Notes: a model not told the origin generated them from the letters alone. 64,000 bases of DNA from Planococcus wigleyi (GCF_014836985.1 NZ_JACSPU010000002.1:186001-250000); one strand, 5' to 3'. Shown: positions 26,753-34,862, counted from the first letter of the stretch. A program made the numbers and translations.

Positions 26753-27005
26753 GCATCGAGTCGGGAGTGAGCGTAAGCGCTCACGGACACAGGCAGTTTG
26801 CTGAGGCAAACTGTTTCCATCCGGCTCTTTTTGTTGGGAATTTGGCTTTTTCTAGAAAATCGGGCGTTTGGAAAGTATTTGGACTGTATTGGAAAGTAAG
26901 GAAGCGGTTTTAGAAAGTATTTCATTTGAAACGGAAAGTATTTAAGCGATTCCAGAAAGTATATCCAATTAACTGGAAAAATAGCTCTCATATAAAGGAA
27001 TAAAA
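26753..27005 (+). repeat. Structured 21-base-period repeat element, copy 2
   Basis: This copy lies in the same orientation as that at 16968. The hairpin GTGAGCG/CGCTCAC (26767-26784) differs in loop from copy 1 yet keeps pairing, and the second hairpin CAGTTTGC/GCAAACTG is identical. An outer stem GAGTCGG/CCGGCTC leads into TTTTT. Six repeat heads are at 26870, 26891, 26912, 26933, 26954 and 26975, again exactly 21 bases apart. The two copies bracket the galactan locus. Confidence 0.85.
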
Positions 27006-27046
27006 CATAAATTTCAGCTTCCAGCAAATAACCTCCTAATATAAAA

Positions 27047-27083
27047 TGAAAAAAACCGCCACATTGGGCGGTTTTTTTCATTT
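27047..27083. terminator. Intrinsic terminator at the end of the aldo/keto reductase gene
   Basis: AAAAAACCGCC / GGCGGTTTTTTT forms a short stem with A and T tracts on the two sides, active in both directions. Confidence 0.85.
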
Positions 27084-27896
27084 TGCGCGAACATCTTCGA
27101 ATGCATCAAGCTTCTGGACATCTTCTGGAGAAATGCTGAAGTCCAATTGGCTGTTTTCGATAATTCGTGCTTCATTAGTCGATTTCGGAAGCGGCAATGT
27201 GCCGTGCTCCAAACAATAACGAATGCACAATTGAGCAGGCGTTACGCTATATTTAGCAGCCATCTCTTTGATTTCAGCACTGTCTAAAATCTGTCCGGTT
27301 GCAAGTGGCGAGTAAGCTTCGACAACAATATTGTGTTGTTTGCAGAATTGCAGCAGCCCCGCTTGATCGCGGCCGATATAGAATGGAATCTGGTTGGCCA
27401 TCGGTACAATGTCGCAAGTATCCAGAAGTGCCTGGATATCGCTTTCGGAAAAATTGGAGACACCGATTGCCCGGATCTTGCCGTCTTTGTACAGCTTCTC
27501 CATCGCTTTCCAGGATTCGATATTGCCTTCTGTACAATCCTTGCCAATTTCATCCCATGGCCAAGGCGCATGAATCAAGTAAAGATCCAAATACTCTACA
27601 CCGAGATTTGAGATGGTTTCTTCAAAAGCCGACAGTGTTGCATCATAGCCTTTGATTTGAGCCGGCAGTTTGCTGGTGATAAAAACCTTTTCCCGGGAAA
27701 TATCAAAATCCCGGATTGCTTTGCCGACGTTTTCTTCATTCTGATAAGCTAAAGCCGTATCAATATGTGTATAGCCATTCTTAAGGGCAGTCGTCACTGC
27801 CGCATATGCCTCTTCATTCGGAATCTGCCAAGTGCCGAATCCGATGTCTGGAATTTTCACCTCATTATGGAATGTAAAAAATCTGTCGTTTGCCAT
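27078..27896 (-). CDS. Aldo/keto reductase
   Basis: This 272-residue AKR has GFGTWQIP, the catalytic region GYTHIDTALAYQNEENVGKAI (Asp and Tyr of the tetrad), KVFITSKLPAQIKGYD (Lys), and LDLYLIHAPWP (His). The C-terminal LPLPKSTNEARIIEN binds NADPH. It reduces aldehydes or ketones; the substrate is not readable. The frame is open upstream to 28049, but GGGGAGGAAATT before the ATG at 27896 fixes the start. Single gene. Confidence 0.9.
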   Translation of the reverse strand: MANDRFFTFHNEVKIPDIGFGTWQIPNEEAYAAVTTALKNGYTHIDTALAYQNEENVGKAIRDFDISREKVFITSKLPAQIKGYDATLSAFEETISNLGVEYLDLYLIHAPWPWDEIGKDCTEGNIESWKAMEKLYKDGKIRAIGVSNFSESDIQALLDTCDIVPMANQIPFYIGRDQAGLLQFCKQHNIVVEAYSPLATGQILDSAEIKEMAAKYSVTPAQLCIRYCLEHGTLPLPKSTNEARIIENSQLDFSISPEDVQKLDAFEDVRAK

Positions 27897-28029
27897 TGAT
27901 AAATTTCCTCCCCTTTGCTCAACGTTCTTTCTCATTGTAAAGCTCATACGGTAAAAGGGTCCAGAATTTAGGATGCTGAAACGAATGAAGTCTTCGAAAA
28001 CCGAAACTTCCATTAACCTGAACCGTAAA

Positions 28030-28047
28030 GTTAGATACAGATCTAAC
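28030..28047 (+). promoter_or_regulatory. Inverted repeat before a small membrane-protein gene
   Basis: GTTAGAT-ACAG-ATCTAAC is a perfect palindrome 4 bases before an A/G-rich RBS. It is an operator or a hairpin in the leader; which one cannot be told. Confidence 0.35.
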
Positions 28048-28066
28048 AAAAGGGGGGTGGTCGATT

Positions 28067-28354
28067 ATGTGGCCAACCATATTCACTTTACTAATACTCA
28101 TCGCATTCGGATTTTCTATTAAAAAGATCATCACGAAAAGGAAAGCAGCATCAATTACAGGCTGGAAATCCCTCGGGACGTCCCTCTGCTTTTTCCTGAT
28201 TGCTGCAATCAACTTATTGGCATACTGGTTTGATTTGATCGGAATCATTTCACTGAGCCTGACAATCCTGCTTCTCATTATAGGGGCGTACTTTACCCGC
28301 TACTTGCCAGCAAACTATGAGAATGGAAGGAGGGGGAACCATGCCAAACTGTGA
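28067..28354 (+). CDS. Small membrane protein, unknown function
   Basis: This 95-residue protein has three hydrophobic segments and a basic loop after the first (KKIITKRKAAS). A strong purine-rich RBS (AAAAGGGGGGTGG) precedes the ATG. It overlaps the following CXXC protein gene by 14 bases, so the pair is translationally coupled. Family not recognised. Confidence 0.65.
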   Translation: MWPTIFTLLILIAFGFSIKKIITKRKAASITGWKSLGTSLCFFLIAAINLLAYWFDLIGIISLSLTILLLIIGAYFTRYLPANYENGRRGNHAKL

Positions 28355-28649
28355 AAACTGCGGCCGGAAATGGCAATGGAAGACGATTGTCTCAAAAACA
28401 TTGAAACTCACCAATAAAGTAACTTGTCCATATTGCGGAAAACCCCAATACATCGTACCGAAGTCCAGAGTCCTCACCGGTTTTTTCAGCTTTTTGCCCA
28501 CTTTTATCATCATCATGATCGGAATGGTTTTTGACATTAATGTATGGCAGGTCTTGTTGAGTGCGGCGGGGCTGCTGCTTGTGTTTTTGGCTATCTATCC
28601 ATTTACCATGAAACTCGCCAGCGAAGATAAATCACAAACTCTTCTTTAG
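28341..28649 (+). CDS. CXXC-about-20-CXXC zinc ribbon membrane protein (TIGR04104-like)
   Basis: This 102-residue protein has an N-terminal zinc ribbon (Cys4, Cys7, Cys29, Cys32; MPNCENCGRKW and VTCPYCGK), then two membrane spans. It fits the cxxc_20_cxxc family common in Bacillaceae and Planococcaceae, whose function is unknown. GGAAGGAGGGGG precedes the ATG at 28341. It overlaps the previous small membrane-protein gene and ends at a terminator. Confidence 0.8.
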   Translation: MPNCENCGRKWQWKTIVSKTLKLTNKVTCPYCGKPQYIVPKSRVLTGFFSFLPTFIIIMIGMVFDINVWQVLLSAAGLLLVFLAIYPFTMKLASEDKSQTLL

Positions 28650-28687
28650 AAAAAGCCGTTCCTGAATCAACAGGAACGGCTTTTTTC
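28650..28687. terminator. Bidirectional terminator
   Basis: AAAAGCCGTTCCTG / CAGGAACGGCTTTTTT is a perfect stem between two convergent genes. Confidence 0.88.
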
Positions 28688-28692
28688 TTGTT

Positions 28693-29502
28693 TCATTCAT
28701 CAGTTTCAGGAAACTGCTTTTCATAAATAAACTGGACCATGGCATAATCTTCGTCCCATTCAGCTTTGGCGTCAGCCATTGCCAGCCGCTTGGCTTCGGT
28801 ATCAAGTGTTTGGGCTTCAATCCACTGGTAAGCTTGAAGCTGCCGTCTATATTCATGGCGAATTACAATGTAATTGTCGGGGTAATCTACTTTAGCTATC
28901 TCAATCAATCGTTTTTCGAGAGGCGGAAGACGGCTATTGTTTATTTCCTCATAAGCTGCAAGTTGATCCATGTACTCGGAATGCATATTGCGGAAACTCG
29001 GCACCATTTCCTGGATGGCGTTGTTCAACAGCGTTTCTTTATGCGGTGCATCGATTTCCATTGCTGACAGCTCCGACAAAGCGGTCATTTGCTTTTCGCT
29101 AAAGTCGTCCTGTAACCGTCGGTTGTCAGGCCATTCCTCTTGAGCCAATTGCTTAACAGCAAGGCTTGCTTCGGATGAATTGATCAAAGTGAGCGTATTG
29201 ACCAGTTCATCGGCTCTGTATTGTTCCTGGCGAATTTTTTGGGCCTCCGCCACTTGTTCTTCAATGGTCGAACTCGCGGACAACGGTTCCGATTCTGCCA
29301 TATCGCTTTTATCCAACTCCTGCAATTGCGTGTATAACAAACCGATCTCCATTAGAAAAACCAAAGCGGAAATGCCGGCGACACGTCCACCGTAATGAGG
29401 CTTTTTCGTGACGCTCCCGACAATCATCCAACCGATGCCGATTAAAATGCCGACGATTCCTGCCAGTAAAAGCATGAGTATTAATTCCATCAGACCAGCC
29501 AT
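28693..29502 (-). CDS. Membrane-anchored coiled-coil-like protein, unknown function
   Basis: The 269-residue product has two N-terminal membrane spans (residues 5-28 and 42-58) followed by about 210 acidic, mainly helical residues. The C-terminal half contains related segments around YMDQLAAYEEINN and YRRQLQAYQWIEAQ, suggesting two repeats of about 55 residues. No known domain recognised. Single gene. Confidence 0.65.
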   Translation of the reverse strand: MAGLMELILMLLLAGIVGILIGIGWMIVGSVTKKPHYGGRVAGISALVFLMEIGLLYTQLQELDKSDMAESEPLSASSTIEEQVAEAQKIRQEQYRADELVNTLTLINSSEASLAVKQLAQEEWPDNRRLQDDFSEKQMTALSELSAMEIDAPHKETLLNNAIQEMVPSFRNMHSEYMDQLAAYEEINNSRLPPLEKRLIEIAKVDYPDNYIVIRHEYRRQLQAYQWIEAQTLDTEAKRLAMADAKAEWDEDYAMVQFIYEKQFPETDE

Positions 29503-29929
29503 GCTGCCGCTCTTCTCAGAAACGTCTATTGAACTTAACCTTAGAGAGTTTTAACGGATTCCGCAACGGAAATTGGCAATAATTTCTTTCTTCTTTCAAA
29601 TTAAAAGAATATTCAAAACATCATATATTTGAAAAAAAGAAGACATGGATGTTTGGAAATGAAAAATGAGGAGGAATTATGAAAGGGGTATTTTCTTTTA
29701 AATTGTTTAAGAGAGGCTTTTCTGCCGCTTCCTGACCAAATCAATTGATGATTCGAAGTCTCTCATCAAAAGCAAAAGGACCAAATTATTATTTTTGGAA
29801 AGAAAAGTACTATTTTCAATTAAACCAATAAAATGGAAAAAACTTTGTGATACCATTTTTTACGTAGTCATTCTATTTCGAGTAAACATTCATGAGGGAC
29901 TGCAAAACTAAAAAATGGGGGCAAGACAC
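29503..29929. other. AT-rich intergenic stretch with one tiny ORF
   Basis: This is the only stretch above 400 bases in this segment without a normal gene. It holds an 18-codon ORF at 29679 and a weak stem AAAATGG/CCATTTT followed by TT (about 29830-29861). I see nothing else. Confidence 0.45.
29679..29735 (+). CDS. Possible 18-residue peptide with strong RBS
   Basis: The ORF reads MKGVFSFKLFKRGFSAAS and follows GAGGAGGAATT, a strong Shine-Dalgarno sequence at ideal spacing. The peptide is cationic and rich in Phe, with an amphipathic look. It could be a leader, a short regulatory or membrane-active peptide, or chance. Only the RBS supports it. Confidence 0.3.
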   Translation: MKGVFSFKLFKRGFSAAS

Positions 29930-30517
29930 ATGAGAAAAAGAATGGAAAAATGGTTGATCGCATTAACTGCTTTATTCTGCTTGAACTTTGCGTTTGTGCA
30001 AGGAGCATCTGCACAATCTGCGGGTGGAACAGAATTACAGCTTTCGGATCTGACTGCGGAAAAATTAGAAGCATTAGGCAACAGCATTTATTTTGATGTC
30101 GACAACAGCTTGAAAATTGATGAGAAAAAAGCACGCCAAGCGTACAAGAAATTTACTGGAAAAGAACTGAAAAGCATTGCCGGACAATTAGCGGCGATCC
30201 CTGAAGAACGCGTTCTTGAGTTAAAGCAAATTGCTTTGGCTGAACAGGCAGCAGGCGAAGGCGAAGTTCAAGTAATGGCCATTCCGTTGATTGTTTGGGC
30301 AGGCATTGGAGTAGCCGGCATTTTGGCAGGCGGTGCAGCCATTTACTTTACCGGTAAATACATGAGCTGGCAGGAAAAGAAATACTTAGTGGACACTTGC
30401 TATGCAGCGGGCGGACGTCCAATTCTTGATAGTGGGGATACAGCCGGCATTAATTCGGCTCCTAAAAAAGCATGGTGGAAATTCGGAAGCACGTACAGCT
30501 TCGAATGTGCAAAATAA
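29930..30517 (+). CDS. Exported protein with C-terminal CxxxGG...C module
   Basis: This 195-residue protein has a signal peptide (MRKRMEKWLIALTALFC... cleaved near ASAQS) and a helical, charged domain. A hydrophobic glycine-rich segment follows (IPLIVWAGIGVAGILAGGAAIYF), then a short C-terminal domain bounded by two cysteines (DTCYAAGGRPIL ... WKFGSTYSFECAK) that could form a disulphide. The next gene, convergent, ends with the same kind of module. Start at 29930 follows GGGGGCAAG. Family not recognised; the glycine-rich span recalls some bacteriocin and pore-forming proteins, but this is only a resemblance. Confidence 0.6.
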   Translation: MRKRMEKWLIALTALFCLNFAFVQGASAQSAGGTELQLSDLTAEKLEALGNSIYFDVDNSLKIDEKKARQAYKKFTGKELKSIAGQLAAIPEERVLELKQIALAEQAAGEGEVQVMAIPLIVWAGIGVAGILAGGAAIYFTGKYMSWQEKKYLVDTCYAAGGRPILDSGDTAGINSAPKKAWWKFGSTYSFECAK

Positions 30518-30528
30518 GTCAGGACATG

Positions 30529-30567
30529 AAAAAGCCCTTTCCCTCAACAAGCAGGGAAAGGGCTTTT
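30529..30567. terminator. Bidirectional terminator
   Basis: AAAAAGCCCTTTCCCT / CAGGGAAAGGGCTTTTT is a near-perfect stem between convergent genes. Confidence 0.85.
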
Positions 30568-30578
30568 TGAATCCACTT

Positions 30579-31319
30579 TTAGTTTTGGCTGCAGGTCACG
30601 GAATTGAGTCCGTACCAATTGGTTTCTTCACTGACAACAGTTCCACCATTATCCAGGCATTTTTCTGCCTGCTCCAGGTTGGCTTCATGGGTACTCTTCA
30701 TTTGGAAAATGGCAGTGGCGGTAATCGCTGCTACGAGAACGAGTATACCTACAACGACCAAAGGAGCAGTCTTCCGCAGATTCTTTTTCGTCTGAACCGG
30801 CTTTTTAGGCGCAGGCGTGTCATCCGCATAATCGGTATCGCCTGAGAAGTATTTGCGGACTTCCAGGTAATACAGCAAGTTCTGGATGATGAACACCAGG
30901 CATAAAGCGACGATGAACACGTAGCGGTTGAACGGAAAAAGCATCAGCAAAATGATCAAGGGCAGGAATTGCCAATAGAACACATATACTTTTCGTGTGG
31001 CATTTTGCGTCACTTGCTGAAGCATTTCATCGTCATCGATAAACTCACCGGGTTTGAACAAGGAAAACCCGTCAATCTGCTGGTGAGGGTACCGTTTATT
31101 GTGCTTATGTATTTTCACTGCATATAGAACAAGGAACAGGAGCATTAGGAAAGTTCCACCAAATAGAGCGGTGATTGCGGCAATGTTCCAGTTGTGGGAT
31201 TCCAGCCCGTTCATCAGAAGGTCCACGGCATAGATCACCCCGTAGGTCCAAATCATGAAAATGAACCATAACGCGATATTCCATAAAGGGAATTGGACAC
31301 GAAAATCGTTGTTATTCAT
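30579..31319 (-). CDS. Membrane protein with C-terminal CxxxGG...C module, coupled to an XRE regulator
   Basis: The 246-residue product has five hydrophobic spans (two pairs in the N-terminal 150 residues and one near 195-215). It ends with a short extracytoplasmic domain (EKCLDNGGTVVSEETNWYGLNSVTC) whose two cysteines, GG and Trp match the end of the neighbouring exported protein. Its ATG at 31319 lies inside the regulator gene's 3' end (8-base overlap), so the regulator and this protein are co-translated. Pairs of a YgzD-like XRE regulator with a membrane protein are common in Bacillales; function unknown. Confidence 0.65.
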   Translation of the reverse strand: MNNNDFRVQFPLWNIALWFIFMIWTYGVIYAVDLLMNGLESHNWNIAAITALFGGTFLMLLFLVLYAVKIHKHNKRYPHQQIDGFSLFKPGEFIDDDEMLQQVTQNATRKVYVFYWQFLPLIILLMLFPFNRYVFIVALCLVFIIQNLLYYLEVRKYFSGDTDYADDTPAPKKPVQTKKNLRKTAPLVVVGILVLVAAITATAIFQMKSTHEANLEQAEKCLDNGGTVVSEETNWYGLNSVTCSQN

Positions 31320-31524
31320 CAAATTCCTCCTCTTCCAACCAAAAGATATCATCCACTGTTGTCTCCAAATGAGCCGCCAGGCGAAGCGCCAATGCAACAG
31401 AAGGCGAAAATCCGCCTTTTTCGATAAAGCCGATCGTTTGACGGGTGACGCCTACACGTTTCGCCAATTCAACCTGAGAAAACCCGTGGCGTGCCCGTAA
31501 TTCTTTTACACGATTTTTAAGCAT
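31312..31524 (-). CDS. XRE-family transcriptional regulator
   Basis: This 70-residue helix-turn-helix protein (RARHGFSQVELAKRVGVTRQTIGFIEKG) is of the short YgzD-like type. It has an acidic C-terminal tail (DDIFWLEEEEFDE). It overlaps the downstream membrane-protein gene by eight bases and is preceded by a long inverted repeat that covers the promoter area, which suggests autoregulation. Confidence 0.88.
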   Translation of the reverse strand: MLKNRVKELRARHGFSQVELAKRVGVTRQTIGFIEKGGFSPSVALALRLAAHLETTVDDIFWLEEEEFDE

Positions 31525-31551
31525 AATGGAGTCCTTTCGATTTGGTATTGG

Positions 31552-31586
31552 TTAACTATACTATTCATAATGTATAGTATAATTAA
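31552..31586 (-). promoter_or_regulatory. Promoter-overlapping inverted repeat of the XRE gene
   Basis: TTAAcTATACTA and TATAGTATAaTTAA form a large, nearly perfect palindrome about 30-60 bases upstream of the XRE start. It contains -10-like sequences on the minus strand. Probable operator of the regulator. Confidence 0.55.
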
Positions 31587-31640
31587 CATAATGTCAAGAA
31601 TACTTGTCCTGCTATCTTAGAAAAACCTCTCACAATAAAT

Positions 31641-31678
31641 AAAAAAAGCTTTTCCAATCCGGTTGGAAAAGCTTTTTC
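31641..31678 (-). terminator. Terminator of the vmlR gene
   Basis: AAAAAAGCTTTTCCAA / TTGGAAAAGCTTTTT is a perfect stem just after the vmlR stop codon. Confidence 0.85.
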
Positions 31679-31692
31679 AAAACTAAAATTCA

Positions 31693-33324
31693 TTAACGAT
31701 GTTTCTTGATTTCCTGCGTCAATTCATTGAATCGCCGGTCAAGCTCCCCGTACTGAGGATCTTTTGCTGTCATAAAACTCAATTTTCCCAGCACTTCCTG
31801 CCGCTCCGTTTCAAGCCGCATCAGCAATTCGCCCGTGTCATCGCGCTCCGGAGCCGGAGCATCGAGCTGCTTCTCAATCCGGTGATCTGCGATGACCAAT
31901 TTGCTGGTGGTGGTTTTCTCGCGGAACGCCTGGTCATGGGAGACAACCAGCAAAGTGCCCGTATAGTGGGACAGCGTTTCCTCAAGCTGCTCGCGTGACG
32001 GCAAATCAAGGTGGTTGGTCGGCTCATCCAGAATCAGCGCATCCCGTTCTTCCAGGATATAGAGCATCAACTTGCATTTGATGCGTTCGCCCATGCTCAT
32101 GGCGCTGATGGGCTCGTTCCACTGCTCCGCCGTGAAGCCGAGATGCCTCATGAGGTTCTGGACCTTTCCGCGCGCTTCGAAGGTTTCCTTATAGAACAGC
32201 TCTGCCGGTGTTTCCTCAAGCGGCAAGTCAAACACTTCCTGCGTCAAGTAGCCGACACTCGCCGAAGGGGACATCCAGACTTCGCCGTCTGCGGTTTCCT
32301 GTCCCAGCAGAATTTTCAGCAACGTCGTTTTGCCGCTGCCGTTTGGGCCTTCAATGGCGACTTTTTCACCGTGGAGAATGGTGAAATCCGCTTGATCGAA
32401 CAGCAGATTCCCGTCAAATGATTTCGACAACCCCTTCGCTTCGAGAAACCGCTTGCCGGTTTTATGCGTGGCTTTCATGGAGAAGTTGACTTCGTATTCC
32501 GGCTCGAGCGGTTCAGCGTTGATTTTCTCCAACTCTTTTTCCAGCCGCTTCTGCTTGGATTTGACCTGCTTGTCCATGCGTTTCGCTTTCAGGCGGTAAT
32601 GTTCTTTATAGCCTTCCTGTTTGGTCGATTCGGCATGCGCTTTGTGCGACCAGGAAGTCAGCTCGTCCATCTGCGCTTCGATGCGCCCGACCATTTTCTG
32701 CTGCTGGTCGTATTCGCGCTGCTGGGCCAGCCGTTTTTGCTGCCGCGCTTCCATATAGCTGGAGTAATTGCCTCGGTGCTCGATAAGCTTCCGGTTTTCC
32801 AAGGACCAGATCTTGGTTGCGACAGCGTCCAGGAAATGCCGGTTATGCGACACCAGAATGAGAGTTCCGGGATACTTGCGAATCTGGTTTGTCAGCAGCT
32901 CAATGCTGCCGCTATCAAGGTGATTGGTCGGTTCGTCCAGCAACAACAGGTGGGCATTTTGTGCAAAGCCTGCAGAAAGCCGGGCTTTCAGTTTTTCCCC
33001 GCCGCTGAGAAGCGAAAAGTCGTGTTCCGGCACCTGCCACCTGTGCAATAAAACCGTTTCGGAAGCGGACACCTCATCGAACGAGTGGGTTTCCGTTTCC
33101 TGTTCCACAAAAACAGTTTCCGTATTTGGCTGAAGCCAGTCCAACTGGCCGCCTGATGGAACCAATTCTCCGGCGATCAAGCGAAGCAAGGTCGACTTGC
33201 CGGCACCGTTTTTGCCGATGATGCCGATCACGTCGCCTTGCTGGACGCTCGCATTTACTTCTTCAAAAATCACCAGATCCTTTATTTCGTATCGTACATT
33301 TTGCAGTTTCAGCAATTCTTTCAT
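31693..33324 (-). CDS. vmlR: VmlR-like ABC-F ribosome protection protein
   Basis: This ABC-F protein of about 543 residues closely resembles B. subtilis VmlR, which displaces lincosamides, streptogramin A and pleuromutilins from the ribosome. It has two ATPase domains and no membrane span. The first Walker A is GKNGAGKST at 37-45, with SGGEKLKAR and LLLLDEPTNHLD. A charged interdomain linker (the antibiotic-resistance domain) lies near residues 200-290. The second domain has EGPNGSGKTT, MSMGER and ILDEPTNHLD. Start at 33324 follows GAAGGGA. A long leader with a transcription attenuator lies upstream, so expression is probably induced by the drugs it counters. Confidence 0.92.
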   Translation of the reverse strand: MKELLKLQNVRYEIKDLVIFEEVNASVQQGDVIGIIGKNGAGKSTLLRLIAGELVPSGGQLDWLQPNTETVFVEQETETHSFDEVSASETVLLHRWQVPEHDFSLLSGGEKLKARLSAGFAQNAHLLLLDEPTNHLDSGSIELLTNQIRKYPGTLILVSHNRHFLDAVATKIWSLENRKLIEHRGNYSSYMEARQQKRLAQQREYDQQQKMVGRIEAQMDELTSWSHKAHAESTKQEGYKEHYRLKAKRMDKQVKSKQKRLEKELEKINAEPLEPEYEVNFSMKATHKTGKRFLEAKGLSKSFDGNLLFDQADFTILHGEKVAIEGPNGSGKTTLLKILLGQETADGEVWMSPSASVGYLTQEVFDLPLEETPAELFYKETFEARGKVQNLMRHLGFTAEQWNEPISAMSMGERIKCKLMLYILEERDALILDEPTNHLDLPSREQLEETLSHYTGTLLVVSHDQAFREKTTTSKLVIADHRIEKQLDAPAPERDDTGELLMRLETERQEVLGKLSFMTAKDPQYGELDRRFNELTQEIKKHR

Positions 33325-33354
33325 CCAATCAATCCCTTCAGGAGAGGGAGAATC

Positions 33355-33386
33355 AAAAAATCCTCCCAAATAAATTTGGAAGGATT
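33355..33386 (-). terminator. Attenuator terminator in the vmlR leader
   Basis: In minus-strand reading AATCCTTCCAAA pairs with TTTGGGAGGATT (one G-U) and is followed by six T residues, about 30 bases before the vmlR start codon. It would stop transcription before the gene. Confidence 0.85.
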
Positions 33387-33387
33387 A

Positions 33388-33514
33388 GCCGTATCGTGCC
33401 CGTTCTAAATAAGCCATCAACGTACAATGGCTCGACAGTTGTTGCAGGTGGGCAGACTAATCCTATTTCGCGTGAGTTGAAATCTGTAATTTCAGCCGCT
33501 AAAACAAGATTAGT
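33388..33514 (-). promoter_or_regulatory. Antiterminator/anti-antiterminator elements of the vmlR leader
   Basis: In minus-strand reading ACTAATC (33514-33508, at the leader stop codon) can pair with GATTAGT in 33463-33456. The same region, GGATTAG plus TGCCC (33463-33450), can instead pair with GGGCA (33401-33397) and CTAATCC (33388-33382). That CTAATCC includes the 5' arm of the terminator. The folds are mutually exclusive, as in ribosome-mediated attenuation. Confidence 0.65.
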
Positions 33515-33521
33515 TACGCAT
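33510..33521 (-). CDS. Possible three-codon leader ORF of vmlR (Met-Arg-Asn)
   Basis: ATG CGT AAC TAA follows GGGTGG at rather short spacing. Its stop codon overlaps the first switching segment ACTAATC, so a ribosome held here by an antibiotic would mask that segment and favour antitermination. An alternative longer frame starts at 33532 in another phase and runs into the terminator. Confidence 0.4.
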   Translation of the reverse strand: MRN

Positions 33522-33558
33522 CGTCCACCCATCAGCCTTTCTGTCGTTTGATAAGGCC

Positions 33559-33587
33559 AGTATAACATAAGAAATCATCCTTTTACA
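33559..33587 (-). promoter_or_regulatory. Sigma-A promoter of vmlR
   Basis: In minus-strand reading, TGTAAA (33587-33582) and TATACT (33564-33559) are separated by 17 bases. This predicts a leader of about 230 bases. Confidence 0.65.
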
Positions 33588-33684
33588 GCAGGGCTGTCCA
33601 TCCCAATCCGCTGTTTTGTAAAGCAGTCCAACGGGTAACCTAAGACTGTCTTGTTTTTAAAAATACAGTTTTCAGGAGGCTATC

Positions 33685-34755
33685 ATGGAATATATCTATC
33701 TCGGAAATTCAGGTTTGCGGGTTCCGAAGTACATACTCGGGACGGTCCCTTTCAGCGGAACAAACGGTTTTGAAGCAGCCGGCAACATCGATGACAAACT
33801 GGCGCGCCGCATGGTCGACATGTCACTCGAAGCGGGCATCAATATGTTCGATACGGCGAATCTCTATTCGAAAGGGGATGCGGAACGGGTCTTGGGTTCA
33901 GCCATCAAAGAGCGCCGTGAAGACGTATTGCTGACATCGAAAACCGGTTTCCATATGGAAGACAACCCTAACGCAAGAGGAGCTTCAAGAAGCAACATCC
34001 TTCGGTCCATCGATCAAACGCTTGAACGTTTGGGAACAGATTACCTCGATTTGTATTTTGTTCACCTGTGGGACGGGCAAACACCGGTCGAAGAAACCGT
34101 CGAGACGATGACCAGTCTCGTGAAGTCCGGAAAGATCCGCCATTGGGGCGTATCCAATTACAGCGGGTGGGCACTGGCACGGACGTTCACCGTCGCAGAG
34201 CAAGGCGGCTATATCCCGCCGATCACACAACAGATCTATTACACGCCGGAAGCGCGGGAAGCGGAATACGAACTGCTTCCGGCAGGCCAGGAGCTCGGCA
34301 TCGGTTCAATGATCTGGAGTCCGCTCGGCGAAGGGCTTTTGAACGGCAAAATCGGACGCAACAAACAAGCGCCTGAGAACACGCGCCAAGGTGCCGGATG
34401 GCCGGAGCCTTGGGTGCAGGACCAGGAGCGGCTTTACCAGGTCATTGATGCATTAGAAGAAGTTGCAGCTAATCACAATGCTTCTGTGCCGCAGATCGCC
34501 TATGCATGGGTACGCGACCGTCCGAACGTCGGGCCAATTGTCATCGCAGCGCGCAACGAAGAACAGCTGAAGGAAAACATCGCTTCTTTCGACATCAAGC
34601 TGACGCAGGAAGAACACGACCAAATCGAAGCCGTCGCACGTCCGGTGCCGATCTACCCGAACTGGCACCGTGCCATGAGCTCGTTCGACATGAGCAGTTC
34701 GTCCGAGAAAGTATATTTGGAAGGCTATAAGAAATCAATGGGGATAGAAGAATAA
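33685..34755 (+). CDS. Aldo/keto reductase, voltage-gated K+ channel beta-subunit-like
   Basis: This 356-residue AKR has the pattern YIYLGNSGLRVPKYILGT, NMFDTANLYSKGDAERVLGSAIKERR (Asp and Tyr), VLLTSKTGF (Lys) and LDLYFVHLWDGQTPVEET (His). The C-terminal IVIAARNEEQLKENI binds NADP(H). It is typical of the larger YghZ/AKR14-like group that reduces aldehydes and methylglyoxal. Substrate not determined. RBS AGGAGG precedes the ATG, and it ends with a terminator. Confidence 0.9.
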   Translation: MEYIYLGNSGLRVPKYILGTVPFSGTNGFEAAGNIDDKLARRMVDMSLEAGINMFDTANLYSKGDAERVLGSAIKERREDVLLTSKTGFHMEDNPNARGASRSNILRSIDQTLERLGTDYLDLYFVHLWDGQTPVEETVETMTSLVKSGKIRHWGVSNYSGWALARTFTVAEQGGYIPPITQQIYYTPEAREAEYELLPAGQELGIGSMIWSPLGEGLLNGKIGRNKQAPENTRQGAGWPEPWVQDQERLYQVIDALEEVAANHNASVPQIAYAWVRDRPNVGPIVIAARNEEQLKENIASFDIKLTQEEHDQIEAVARPVPIYPNWHRAMSSFDMSSSSEKVYLEGYKKSMGIEE

Positions 34756-34756
34756 G

Positions 34757-34808
34757 AAAACGCACCGGTCCTGAGCGCTAAATGCCTCTGGATCGGTGCG
34801 TTTTTTGA
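34757..34808 (+). terminator. Terminator after the aldo/keto reductase gene
   Basis: AAAACGCACCGGTCC / GGATCGGTGCGTTTTTT is a stem with one G-U pair, with a T tract. Confidence 0.85.
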
Positions 34809-34862
34809 TTTTGTAACTTTTCACCAGGCGAAAGGTCTAATGGATGCGAAGGGGGCAAGAAA

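Noticed and set aside
33353-33568. 71-codon minus-strand frame across the vmlR leader
   Set aside because: It runs through the promoter, switching segments and terminator. These RNA elements account for the sequence, although its inner ATG at 33532 could still be a leader start.
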